Shown here piece after piece: positions 1 to 5,276 of a stretch of 5,276 bases of DNA. The notes beneath the pieces were generated by a model. The model did not search any database. It was not told where the DNA came from and saw only the letters and a list, made by a program, of their open reading frames with translations. Each line of letters opens with the position of its first letter. Within the stretch, counting starts at the first letter, position 1. The stretch spans positions 1 to 5,276 of the forward strand of contig JASHXW010000268.1 of assembly GCA_030043395.1 (NCBI GenBank). The letters are read 5' to 3'. The position numbers and the translations under genes were made by a program. The DNA comes from Streptosporangiaceae bacterium (lineage in GTDB: Bacteria > Actinomycetota > Actinomycetes > Streptosporangiales > Streptosporangiaceae).

Positions 1-530
1 CCGGGATTCAGGTGCGGCAGCAGCCCGGTCTCCTCAAGGACGCCGATCGCCATGGCGCGGACGTAGGAGAGCGTGTCGTCGTAACCGTGGGCATCCAGCC
101 ACTCGCGCGCCTGCCGCCACCGCGCCTCCGGCCGGTCGCCGAGCGTGAACAGCGCTTCCTTGCAGCCCAGTGCCGCTCCCTGGCGGGCGATGTCCAGGAC
201 CTCGTCCGGGGAGAGGTACTCCGCGCCAGGCTCGAGCCGGCCAGGCACGGTAACGAACGTGCAGTAACCGCATCGATCCCGGCAGAGCCTGGTCAGCGGG
301 ATGAATACCTTGCGCGAGTAGGTGATGACGCCTGGCCGCCCAGCCGCGATCAGACCGGCGTCCCGCGTTCGTGCGGCATAGCCGAGCAGCTCGGTGAGCT
401 GGTCACCCCTGGCATGCAGCAGCGTGACGGCCTCGGCATGGTCCAGGGCCTTGCCGTCACGGGCTCGCGCAAGCGCACGGCGCACCGCACTCTCCGACGG
501 GGGCGCATGTCCGGTATCGGCAGTTCGCAT
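1..530 (-). CDS. fbiC: FO synthase, N-terminal part (CofG-type radical SAM half), cut by window edge
   Basis: This gene makes the deazaflavin precursor FO (7,8-didemethyl-8-hydroxy-5-deazariboflavin) of cofactor F420; the CofG half is a radical SAM enzyme acting in the cytoplasm. I translated the minus strand from the ATG at 530 and found 176 residues open to the window edge. The radical SAM cluster motif CRDRCGYC (CxxxCxxC; Cys83, Cys87, Cys90) is followed by TFVTVPG, and later come [15 protein letters not shown] and GLLPHLNPG, all typical of FbiC/CofG. In actinomycetes the protein is normally a fusion of CofG and CofH of about 850 residues. The second half is not visible, so a stand-alone CofG cannot be excluded. 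An in-frame TAG at 540-542 limits extension. A GTG at 485, preceded by GGAGAG, is an alternative start that would drop 15 poorly conserved residues. The gene lies 92 bases downstream of the unknown protein gene. Confidence 0.92.
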   Translation of the reverse strand, partial: MRTADTGHAPPSESAVRRALARARDGKALDHAEAVTLLHARGDQLTELLGYAARTRDAGLIAAGRPGVITYSRKVFIPLTRLCRDRCGYCTFVTVPGRLEPGAEYLSPDEVLDIARQGAALGCKEALFTLGDRPEARWRQAREWLDAHGYDDTLSYVRAMAIGVLEETGLLPHLNP

Positions 531-542
531 TCCTCTACCCTA
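531..542 (-). promoter_or_regulatory. Possible -10 box and leaderless start for fbiC
   Basis: Reading the minus strand, TAGGGT (542-537) is followed by six bases (AGAGGA) and then the ATG of fbiC at 530. TANNNT about seven bases before an ATG is the arrangement of leaderless actinobacterial transcripts, in which transcription starts at the A of the start codon. No -35 box sits at normal spacing; the nearest is CTGACA at 570-565, 22 bases upstream, which is too far. The same bases could instead serve in translation: AGGG lies 7 bases before the ATG, while AGAGGA abuts it and is too close for a normal Shine-Dalgarno site. The sequence is seen directly; its role is inferred. Confidence 0.4.
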
Positions 543-578
543 GGCGGGACCGAATCGCCGCCCCTGTCAGCCCTGTCG

Positions 579-593
579 GCGGACCTGGTCCGC
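579..593. repeat. Perfect 15-bp palindrome in the fbiC upstream gap
   Basis: GCGGACC, one central base, GGTCCGC: a perfect 7-bp inverted repeat in the 92-base gap between the unknown protein gene and fbiC. As RNA it would fold as a 6-bp stem with a 3-base loop. No T-run follows, so a classical rho-independent terminator is not supported, although actinobacterial terminators often lack one. It lies about 36 bases upstream of the candidate -10 box, so it could instead be an operator for a dimeric regulator. Short GC-rich palindromes also arise by chance in DNA of this composition. Confidence 0.45.
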
Positions 594-622
594 GTGCGAG
601 CCGCCCTGGGCCAGCGAGATGA

Positions 623-1162
623 CTACAGCCAGCTGACGCGCGCGCTGTCCGGTTCATCGCCATCGGGACCGGTCGCCAGCTCCCCGGCCTTCACCTTGTC
701 GAGCAGGCTCTGCACTGCGGCCATGATCTGCGGAACGCAGTCCCGCAGGCTCTCCGCGTCGCCCTTGAACGACTCATCCGACGCGACTCCGGCCCGCTCG
801 AGCAGGGCATCCAGATCCGAGAGCTGCTCACCGACCCATGACACCGGCGCAGCCGACATGTTCTCGACGAAGTTCCGCTTGCCCGGCTCCCAGCCGTTGA
901 AGGCCGGGTGGTGATGTGCCCGGTTCAGGCTGCCTCGCGGACCCGAGGCCGCCTCGAGCAGGTCGGCGCGCCACACGGGCTCGGCGACCTCGATCGGCCT
1001 GGCCGAGTAAATCGATCCCTTGAGCTCGCCCGGCCTGAGCATTCGTACCTCGAGCCGCACGCCGCGCTCAGCTCCCTCCTGGCCGGGATGCGGATTCGGG
1101 TCGACAAAATACAGGTCGCCGACGACGACGCCGATGCGCTCGAATCCGAAGGCGTAAAGCAC
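623..1162 (-). CDS. Protein of unknown function, 179 residues, with HHHP motif
   Basis: I do not recognise a named family or function, though the sequence reads as a real, conserved-looking soluble protein. The N-terminus (residues 3-20) is hydrophobic and strand-like, running into DLYFVDPNP. Residues 34-70 hold GVRLEVRML, GELKGSIYSARPI and PVWRADLLE. Residues 81-94 hold RAHHHPAFNGWEPG, with three consecutive histidines (83-85) that could bind metal or act in catalysis. Residues 112-160 look helical and charged, and the last 20 are acidic and probably disordered. There is no signal peptide or membrane segment. The GTG start is fixed by a strong GAGGAGG ribosome site four bases upstream, and the next in-frame Met is residue 41. 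It starts 33 bases after the DmpA-like gene, so the two are probably co-transcribed, and it precedes fbiC by 92 bases. A link to either partner is only positional. Confidence 0.85.
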   Translation of the reverse strand: MLYAFGFERIGVVVGDLYFVDPNPHPGQEGAERGVRLEVRMLRPGELKGSIYSARPIEVAEPVWRADLLEAASGPRGSLNRAHHHPAFNGWEPGKRNFVENMSAAPVSWVGEQLSDLDALLERAGVASDESFKGDAESLRDCVPQIMAAVQSLLDKVKAGELATGPDGDEPDSARVSWL

Positions 1163-1166
1163 GGTT

Positions 1167-1173
1167 CCTCCTC
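1167..1173 (-). promoter_or_regulatory. Strong ribosome binding site of the unknown protein gene
   Basis: GAGGAGG on the minus strand ends four bases before the GTG at 1162. It is the best Shine-Dalgarno match in the window, decides the GTG start, and suggests the small unknown protein is translated efficiently. Confidence 0.7.
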
Positions 1174-1195
1174 GGGGCTGCCTGGGGTTATCAGA

Positions 1196-2233
1196 TCAGG
1201 ATGTCAGCAGACCCGCCCGGGCGCATTCCCGGATCACGAGATCAATGGGTACTGCACCGCTGACGTGACCCTGATGGCCTGCGGTCGTGGTCGCCATCAG
1301 GACCGAGTTCAGGATGGCTTCCTCGACAGCGTCCTGGACCGCCGAGAAGACCGGCCCTAGCTCGGGGTCCGGCGCTGGCCCGCCCTCGGCCGTGGCGAAG
1401 CACACGGCGTAATCGCCGCTCGTGCCGGCGAAGTCGGCGCCGGTCCGGCCCATGGCGAACACCGCGCGCCTGGCCAGCCTGGTGAGCTGCCGCGCGTCCA
1501 GGGCGCGGCTCACCGCGACGATGATCATGCAGGAGTTGCCGGCCTGGCCAGGTGACGTGCCGGTCGTCAGCTCCGATCCGGCGATCCGGACTCCGCGGAC
1601 GGTGAGTACGCCGGAGAAGTTGGCCTGGACAAGGACGCCGAGCGTGCACGGCCCGTCGTCCCGCAGGCGGACGACGCGGGACGAGGTCCCGATGCCCGCC
1701 TTGTAGCCGAGAGCGCAGGTGCCCGTGCCCGCTCCCACGCAGCCTTCAGCGACAGGCCCGCCGGCCGCGCTGGAGATGGCGGCGAGGACATGCGCCTGCG
1801 TGACCGGCCGCGCCCGGATATCGGACAGGTAGCCGTCGTTCGTCTCGCCCACGACGGGATTGACGGTGCGCATGCCCTCGTTGCCGGGAAGGCTCAGCAT
1901 GTACGTGACCAGGGCGTCAGCGACCCGGAACGCTGACAGCGTCCCGGTCAGCAGGATCGGCGTCTCGATCGCGCCGAGCTCGGCAAGCTGGGTCGCGCCG
2001 ACCAGCTTGCCGAAGCCGTTGCCGACGAACAAGCCGGCCGCAAGCTGGCCGCCCGCTCGATCCACCGCGTCAGGAACGACAGCGGTGACCCCGGTCCGGA
2101 TCCCGGCACCTTCGGCAATCGTGACCTGCCCGACCCTGACGCCGGCCACATCGGTAATCGCGTTGAACTGCCCGGGCTCGTGGACTCCCATCGCCAGGCC
2201 AAGTTCCGCTGTCCGCATCCGCTGAGAATCCAT
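1196..2233 (-). CDS. DmpA/P1-family self-processing aminopeptidase (MEROPS S58-like)
   Basis: This is an N-terminal-nucleophile hydrolase of the DmpA/BapA family, whose members remove N-terminal residues, including D- or beta-amino acids in studied cases; the substrate here is unknown. The precursor is 345 residues, normal for the family. Numbered from the ATG at 2233, landmarks are NAITDVAGVRVG (24-35), LFVGNGFGKL (68-77), VGETNDGYL (128-136, with the tyrosine matching the DmpA active-site Tyr), GAGTGTCALGYKAGIGTSSR (167-186), VQANF (202-206, likely oxyanion Asn) and SGDY (272-275). Ser234 in GNSCMIIVAV aligns with the DmpA nucleophile, predicting cleavage between Asn233 and Ser234 into chains of about 233 and 112 residues. 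There is no signal peptide, so it is probably cytoplasmic. The start is supported by AGGCGGG seven bases upstream and by family N-termini; ATG 2218 is possible. The stop is 33 bases before the unknown gene. Confidence 0.9.
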   Translation of the reverse strand: MDSQRMRTAELGLAMGVHEPGQFNAITDVAGVRVGQVTIAEGAGIRTGVTAVVPDAVDRAGGQLAAGLFVGNGFGKLVGATQLAELGAIETPILLTGTLSAFRVADALVTYMLSLPGNEGMRTVNPVVGETNDGYLSDIRARPVTQAHVLAAISSAAGGPVAEGCVGAGTGTCALGYKAGIGTSSRVVRLRDDGPCTLGVLVQANFSGVLTVRGVRIAGSELTTGTSPGQAGNSCMIIVAVSRALDARQLTRLARRAVFAMGRTGADFAGTSGDYAVCFATAEGGPAPDPELGPVFSAVQDAVEEAILNSVLMATTTAGHQGHVSGAVPIDLVIRECARAGLLTS

Positions 2234-2240
2234 GACGGCA

Positions 2241-2247
2241 CCCGCCT
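2241..2247 (-). promoter_or_regulatory. Ribosome binding site of the DmpA-like gene
   Basis: AGGCGGG on the minus strand differs by one base from AGGAGGG and lies seven bases before the ATG at 2233. It favours that start over the far-upstream TTG at 2299, and over the ATG at 2218, which has no clear ribosome site. Confidence 0.5.
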
Positions 2248-2303
2248 GTCGGCAACACCAGCATTGTCGTTTCTGCTCACCAGGGACATGGAAGGGCAAT
2301 CGG

Positions 2304-3242
2304 CTAGAACGACCGGTAGTCCCGCACGGTCATGCGCGGGGCACGGCGCGGTGGGTAGCTGCCGCTGAGGCCGGCCAGGATCGAGGCCCGGTGCCTGTGA
2401 CCTTCGTAGGGTGCGAGCAGTTCCAGCATCCCGGCGTCGTCGACCTCGCGGCCTGCGAGTGCCCAGCCGACGACCGAGGGCAGGTGATAGTCGCCAATCG
2501 AGACGGCGTCGGCGTCTCCGCAGGCGCGCTGCCTGATCTCCGCTGAGGTCCATGGCCCGATTCCGGCGATCGCCTGCAGCCGCCCGTCGGCCTCCATAGA
2601 GCCAAGCCCAGTTACCTCTTCCATCCTGCTCGCGACCCTGGCAGCCCTGGCGATGGTGCGTGCCCTCGTCGCCTCCACCCCCGCGCGGTGCCACTCCCAG
2701 GACGGAATCGCCGCCCACACCGCGGCCGGCGGCGGCACCCGCATGGCGGCTGGCACGGGACCGGGCGCAAGGTCGCCGAAGCGGTGCAGCAGCAGGCGCC
2801 AGGCCCTGGTCGCCTCCATCCCGACGACCTTCTGCTCGAGCACCGCGGGGACGAGCGCCTCGAACACCAGCCCCGACCGGCCGATCCGCACCGCCGCGTG
2901 GCGCCTGATCACCACGCGCAGGACCGGGTGCCCGGGGACGAAGTCCTGCGGACGGTCGTCCGCGCCGAGCAGGCCAGGCAGGGAATCGAGCAGCCACGAG
3001 GCTCCCGCGCCCCAGGCCATCGCGTCGACTTGAGTCGTCGCCGTGCTCGCGGGCACGTGCGCGGCTGGCGGAAGTACCCGCCAGGTCACCCGCAGCGTTC
3101 CTGGTCCGTCTGGTGTCTGGCAAGCGCGCCAGATGGCGCCCGCGTGGTCGACGCGGAACGCGGGATCTGCGGTGCCCCGCCGGTGCACCGAAAGAACTCC
3201 CCTGACGTCTACGGCGAACGGCGCTCGCCACTGGCGCTCCAC
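2304..3242 (-). CDS. AlkA-like DNA-3-methyladenine glycosylase (HhH-GPD family)
   Basis: This is a base-excision repair enzyme that would cleave the N-glycosidic bond of alkylated purines. At 312 residues it has the size of the AlkA-like glycosylases common in actinomycetes, without a fused Ada domain. Residues about 1-110 form the beta-rich N-terminal part (RRGTADPAFR near 21-30). Residues 132-147 (PAVLEQKVVGMEATRA) match the conserved helix of the glycosylase fold. The helix-hairpin-helix is LQAIAGIGPWTSAEIR (222-237), followed by the loop DAVSIGDYHLP (245-255). Asp251 falls at the AlkA catalytic aspartate, and no catalytic lysine is seen in the hairpin, which fits a monofunctional enzyme. 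The GTG at 3242 has no good ribosome site but keeps the conserved ERQWRAPFAVD start. A GTG at 3188 with a strong site is the alternative. It lies between an envelope-sugar gene and a peptidase gene, with gaps of 61 and 70 bases; no functional link is evident. Confidence 0.88.
   Translation of the reverse strand: MERQWRAPFAVDVRGVLSVHRRGTADPAFRVDHAGAIWRACQTPDGPGTLRVTWRVLPPAAHVPASTATTQVDAMAWGAGASWLLDSLPGLLGADDRPQDFVPGHPVLRVVIRRHAAVRIGRSGLVFEALVPAVLEQKVVGMEATRAWRLLLHRFGDLAPGPVPAAMRVPPPAAVWAAIPSWEWHRAGVEATRARTIARAARVASRMEEVTGLGSMEADGRLQAIAGIGPWTSAEIRQRACGDADAVSIGDYHLPSVVGWALAGREVDDAGMLELLAPYEGHRHRASILAGLSGSYPPRRAPRMTVRDYRSF
3197..3203 (-). promoter_or_regulatory. Shine-Dalgarno-like site inside the glycosylase gene start
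   Basis: AGGGGAG on the minus strand lies eight bases before an in-frame GTG (3188-3186, codon 19). It is a better ribosome site than anything before the GTG at 3242, so translation may start here and give a protein of 294 residues. Against this, the first 18 residues look like the usual family N-terminus. Confidence 0.35.
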
Positions 3243-3279
3243 CCGCCAGGCCGACTACGAGCGGTAACGCAGTTCGGAT

Positions 3280-3305
3280 GCCGGCTCGCTCACCCAGGCC
3301 GGCTC
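3280..3305. repeat. Paired GAGCCGGC repeats after the nucleotidyltransferase gene
   Basis: GAGCCGGC (minus strand) occurs at 3305-3298, overlapping the stop codon, and again at 3287-3280. Because GCCGGC is self-complementary, the two copies could pair as a 6-bp stem with a 12-base loop just after the stop. There is no T-run. This could be a weak attenuator or terminator, or chance in GC-rich DNA. Confidence 0.3.
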
Positions 3306-4470
3306 AGACATCAGCGGAGAACCTGACGGCCGTGCCGTCGAGCCGGACACCTGGCCAGACTCGCATGCCGCGGCACAATTCGTTGCCCCCGCCGATCTCG
3401 GCGCCCGCGCCGATGACCACGCGATCAAGCACGGCGCCGTCGCCGATCCGCGCTCCCGCGCCCACGACACTCGCCCGCACGGTGGCTCCTGAGCCGACGG
3501 TTACGCCGTCGAACAGCACCGAGCCATCCACTGCCGCCCGGGCTCCGACGGTCGTCCCGGCGCCCACGGCCGTTCCTCCGGTCAGGACGGCCGACGGGTC
3601 AGCGATGGCACCGGGGAGCAGCAGGACCTCCCCGCAGGCTCCCGGCAGGGCCGCCGAGGTGAGCTCGCCGAGTACGAGATCGCAGGAGCCGCGGACGAAC
3701 GCCTCCGGGGTGCCCACATCGAGCCAGTACGCGGATTCCACGTAGCCCATGACCGTTTCGCCGGCCTCGATCATGCCGGGGAAGGTCTCCCGCTCGACCG
3801 AAAGGACCCGGCCGCCCGGCATGGCATCGATGTACCTCCTGGTGAACACGTAGCAGCCCGCGTTGATCTGGTTCGTCATGGGCTCCGGGGTCTTCTCCAG
3901 GAACGCCGTCACCCGGCCGTCGAGGTCGGTTGGCACGCAGCCGAACCTCGACGGGTCGGGTACCTGCACCAGGTGCAGCGTGACCGCCGCGTCAGCCTTG
4001 CGATGAAGGTCGATCTGAGCGCCGATGTCGTGGCCGGAGAGCACGTCGCCGTTCAGCACCACGACCGGATCATCCGGTCCGCTGCGCAGGCTCGCCGCGG
4101 CGTTGCGGATCCCCCCGCCCGTGCCCAGCGGCTCAGCCTCGTCCACGTAGACGATCTCCAGCCCGAACTGCGACCCGTCCCCGAAGACGTCGGCGAACAT
4201 CTCGGACCGGTACGCCGTCGCCATGATGATCCTGCCGACACCCGAGTCAGCTGCCCTGGCGAGCTGATGAGCCAGGAAGGGAACGCCCGCAGTCGGCAGC
4301 AGCGGCTTGGGTATCCCGATGGTCAGCGGCCGTAGCCTGGTGCCCTGCCCGCCGACCAGCATGATCGCCTCGAACTGGCGGCCCGGCCTGCGGGCTGGAT
4401 GCCCGTTCGCCTGCGACTGCGCGGCCGCCTGCGACAAGGCCGGACCCTGGTTCTTCGCTTCGCTCGGCAT
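3304..4470 (-). CDS. manB: Mannose-1-phosphate guanylyltransferase-like NDP-sugar pyrophosphorylase
   Basis: This enzyme would join a sugar 1-phosphate to NTP, most likely mannose 1-phosphate and GTP to GDP-mannose, in the cytoplasm. It has 388 residues. The nucleotidyltransferase domain (about 34-265) shows LVGGQGTRLRPLT (38-50), PKPLLPTAG (54-62), GTGGGI (116-121), LNGDVLSG (139-146), FGCVPTD (176-182), EKT (192-194), NQINAGCYVF (200-209) and WLDVGTPEAFVRGS (249-262). Residues about 285-385 are hexapeptide repeats (VGAGTTVGA, VVGAGARIGDG) forming a left-handed beta-helix. These motifs closely resemble M. tuberculosis Rv3264c as I remember it, where the symbol manB denotes this activity; in enteric bacteria manB is phosphomannomutase. 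Another NDP-sugar product cannot be excluded. The first 32 residues are an Ala/Gln-rich extension with no domain. The ATG is the only good start, though its nearest ribosome site, AAGGG, is 14 bases away. It begins 11 bases after the glycosyltransferase stop, so they are probably one operon. Confidence 0.9.
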   Translation of the reverse strand: MPSEAKNQGPALSQAAAQSQANGHPARRPGRQFEAIMLVGGQGTRLRPLTIGIPKPLLPTAGVPFLAHQLARAADSGVGRIIMATAYRSEMFADVFGDGSQFGLEIVYVDEAEPLGTGGGIRNAAASLRSGPDDPVVVLNGDVLSGHDIGAQIDLHRKADAAVTLHLVQVPDPSRFGCVPTDLDGRVTAFLEKTPEPMTNQINAGCYVFTRRYIDAMPGGRVLSVERETFPGMIEAGETVMGYVESAYWLDVGTPEAFVRGSCDLVLGELTSAALPGACGEVLLLPGAIADPSAVLTGGTAVGAGTTVGARAAVDGSVLFDGVTVGSGATVRASVVGAGARIGDGAVLDRVVIGAGAEIGGGNELCRGMRVWPGVRLDGTAVRFSADV

Positions 4471-4481
4471 GACCAGCGAGA

Positions 4482-5276
4482 CTACCCTTGCGCGGCCGTT
4501 GCGGCGCGCTCATAGCAGGCCATATGTGCCTGCGCCGAGGCCGCCCAGGTGAACTCCAGGGACCTGGCGTACCCGTCATTGCCCAGCTTCTCTCGCTCAG
4601 CGCCGTCGTCGATCAGCGCGCGAAGCGATGCCTTGATGCTGGCCGCGTCAGGCTCGGTGTAGGCCACCGCGTCGCCGCCCACCTCGGGCAGCGACGTCCG
4701 GTGCGTCGTCAGCACCGGAGCCCCGCAGGCCATCGCCTCCAGTACCGGCAGGCCGAAGCCTTCGCCGATGCTCGGGAATGCCACCACGAGCGCGCCGCCG
4801 AAGAATCCTGGCAGGTCGGTGTAGTGCAGGTAGCCCGGCCTGACCAGGCGCAGGTGCGCGGGCACGGCGGCCACGGCCCCGTCGACCTCGTCGCTCCAGC
4901 CGGTGCCGCCGGCCAGGACCAGCGCGGGAGGCTCGGGCAGGTCGATCACTGCGTCCGTCCACCCGGCGATCAGCGCGGGCACGTTCTTGCGCGGCTCCAG
5001 CGTTCCCAGGTAAGCCACGTACGGCCTGCCGTGCAGGCCAAGCCGGCCGGCCACCCGCTCAAGCTGGGCCTTGGTCGGACGGCTGAACAACGTGTGGTCG
5101 ACGCCGTGATAGGCCACGTCGATCCTGGTCGAGTCAGCTTCGAGCACCCGCACAACCTCGTCACGGGTGGCCTTAGACGGGACGATCAGGCGAGTGGCGC
5201 GCCGGGCCGAGGTCCGGATAGCCGCCTTGTAGAAGGTGGCCGTGACCGGGCTGTGCGTGTCCGGCGCGGTGAAGAA
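4482..5276 (-). CDS. GT4-type glycosyltransferase, C-terminal part, cut by window edge
   Basis: This is a GT-B fold glycosyltransferase that would transfer a sugar from an activated donor to a glycan or lipid acceptor. The frame is open from the stop at 4482 to base 5276, giving 264 residues, so the true start lies outside the window. Numbering from the first visible residue, the end of the N-terminal Rossmann domain is seen as RLIVPSKATRDEV (29-41) and IDVAYHGVD (52-60). The C-terminal donor-binding domain follows: YLGTLEPRKN (89-98, with the Arg-Lys pair that contacts donor phosphates), VLAGGTGW (120-127) and GEGFGLPVLEAMACGAPV (171-188), holding the family E-x7-E motif at Glu172 and Glu180. 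There is no membrane segment in the visible part. The neighbouring GDP-mannose-type gene 11 bases downstream suggests, but does not prove, a GDP-mannose donor and a role in cell-envelope mannan or glycolipid synthesis. Confidence 0.88.
   Translation of the reverse strand, partial: FFTAPDTHSPVTATFYKAAIRTSARRATRLIVPSKATRDEVVRVLEADSTRIDVAYHGVDHTLFSRPTKAQLERVAGRLGLHGRPYVAYLGTLEPRKNVPALIAGWTDAVIDLPEPPALVLAGGTGWSDEVDGAVAAVPAHLRLVRPGYLHYTDLPGFFGGALVVAFPSIGEGFGLPVLEAMACGAPVLTTHRTSLPEVGGDAVAYTEPDAASIKASLRALIDDGAEREKLGNDGYARSLEFTWAASAQAHMACYERAATAAQG

Noticed and set aside
12..914. A 300-codon open frame on the plus strand, opposite fbiC and the unknown gene
   Set aside because: It spans two minus-strand genes and their gap, its translation shows no family motif and is rich in Arg, Ser and Pro as expected of an antisense shadow, and FbiC motifs are unmistakable on the other strand.
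2234..2299. A 22-residue N-terminal extension of the DmpA-like protein from a TTG at 2299
   Set aside because: The extension (with QCWCC) does not fit family N-termini, TTG is a rare start, and the ATG at 2233 has a ribosome site and fits the family.
1948..3231. A 427-codon open frame on the minus strand covering parts of the glycosylase and DmpA-like genes
   Set aside because: It is a frame-shifted shadow made mostly of Arg, Ala, Gly and Pro. Both overlapped genes carry clear family motifs in their own frames.
2688..3326. A 212-codon open frame on the plus strand opposite the glycosylase gene
   Set aside because: It has low-complexity Arg/His/Pro composition, no recognisable motif, and lies entirely opposite a well-supported gene and its start region.
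3278..3745. A Pro/Thr/Ser-rich 155-codon open frame on the plus strand
   Set aside because: The apparent PAPT repeats are the antisense reading of the hexapeptide repeats of the beta-helix domain, not a cell-wall linker.
4473..4481. TCTCGCTGG shared between the glycosyltransferase/nucleotidyltransferase junction and 619-611 after the unknown gene
   Set aside because: Nine bases with no shared wider context and different spacing to the stop codons; this is likely chance.
5151..5153. GTG at 5153 as the start of the glycosyltransferase
   Set aside because: The frame continues open to the window edge and the upstream residues (RLIVPSKATRDEV) are typical of the family, so this codon is internal.
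1..5276. Searches by eye for tRNA, CRISPR repeats, insertion-sequence ends, attachment sites and defence or mobile genes
   Set aside because: None found: the gaps are all under 100 bases, hold no regular repeats or transposase-like genes, and composition is even across the window.

Overview
The window is GC-rich DNA with strong G/C preference at third codon positions, GTG starts and compact spacing. Every real gene lies on the minus strand, so the window reads right to left. An F420-cofactor gene of the FbiC type and a mannose-1-phosphate guanylyltransferase of the mycobacterial ManB type point to an F420-producing actinomycete (Actinomycetota). I cannot set the genus from sequence alone.

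Layout in the direction of transcription: (1) 5276-4482, the C-terminal 264 residues of a GT-B fold, family-4-like glycosyltransferase whose start lies outside the window; (2) 4470-3304, a sugar-1-phosphate nucleotidyltransferase with a C-terminal left-handed beta-helix, most like actinobacterial GDP-mannose pyrophosphorylase; (3) 3242-2304, an AlkA-like HhH-GPD DNA glycosylase; (4) 2233-1196, a DmpA/P1-family self-processing aminopeptidase; (5) 1162-623, a conserved-looking protein of unknown function with an HHH cluster; (6) 530-1, the N-terminal 176 residues of FO synthase (FbiC, or CofG if not fused), cut by the window edge.

The gaps between genes are 11, 61, 70, 33 and 92 bases, so almost all of the window is coding. 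The glycosyltransferase and nucleotidyltransferase are probably co-transcribed and may form a GDP-mannose supply and use pair for cell-envelope glycans. The DmpA-like gene and the hypothetical gene are also closely spaced. fbiC follows the largest gap, which holds a perfect 15-bp palindrome and a TAGGGT box placed as expected for a leaderless start, so it may have its own promoter. No stretch over 100 bases lacks a gene.

I see no mobile element, CRISPR array, RNA gene, pseudogene or frameshift. This looks like a normal chromosomal housekeeping region rather than an accessory island, and I found no clearly new system. The points most worth checking are the unknown 179-residue protein beside fbiC, the DmpA-like enzyme in an F420/mannose neighbourhood, and the fbiC upstream region.
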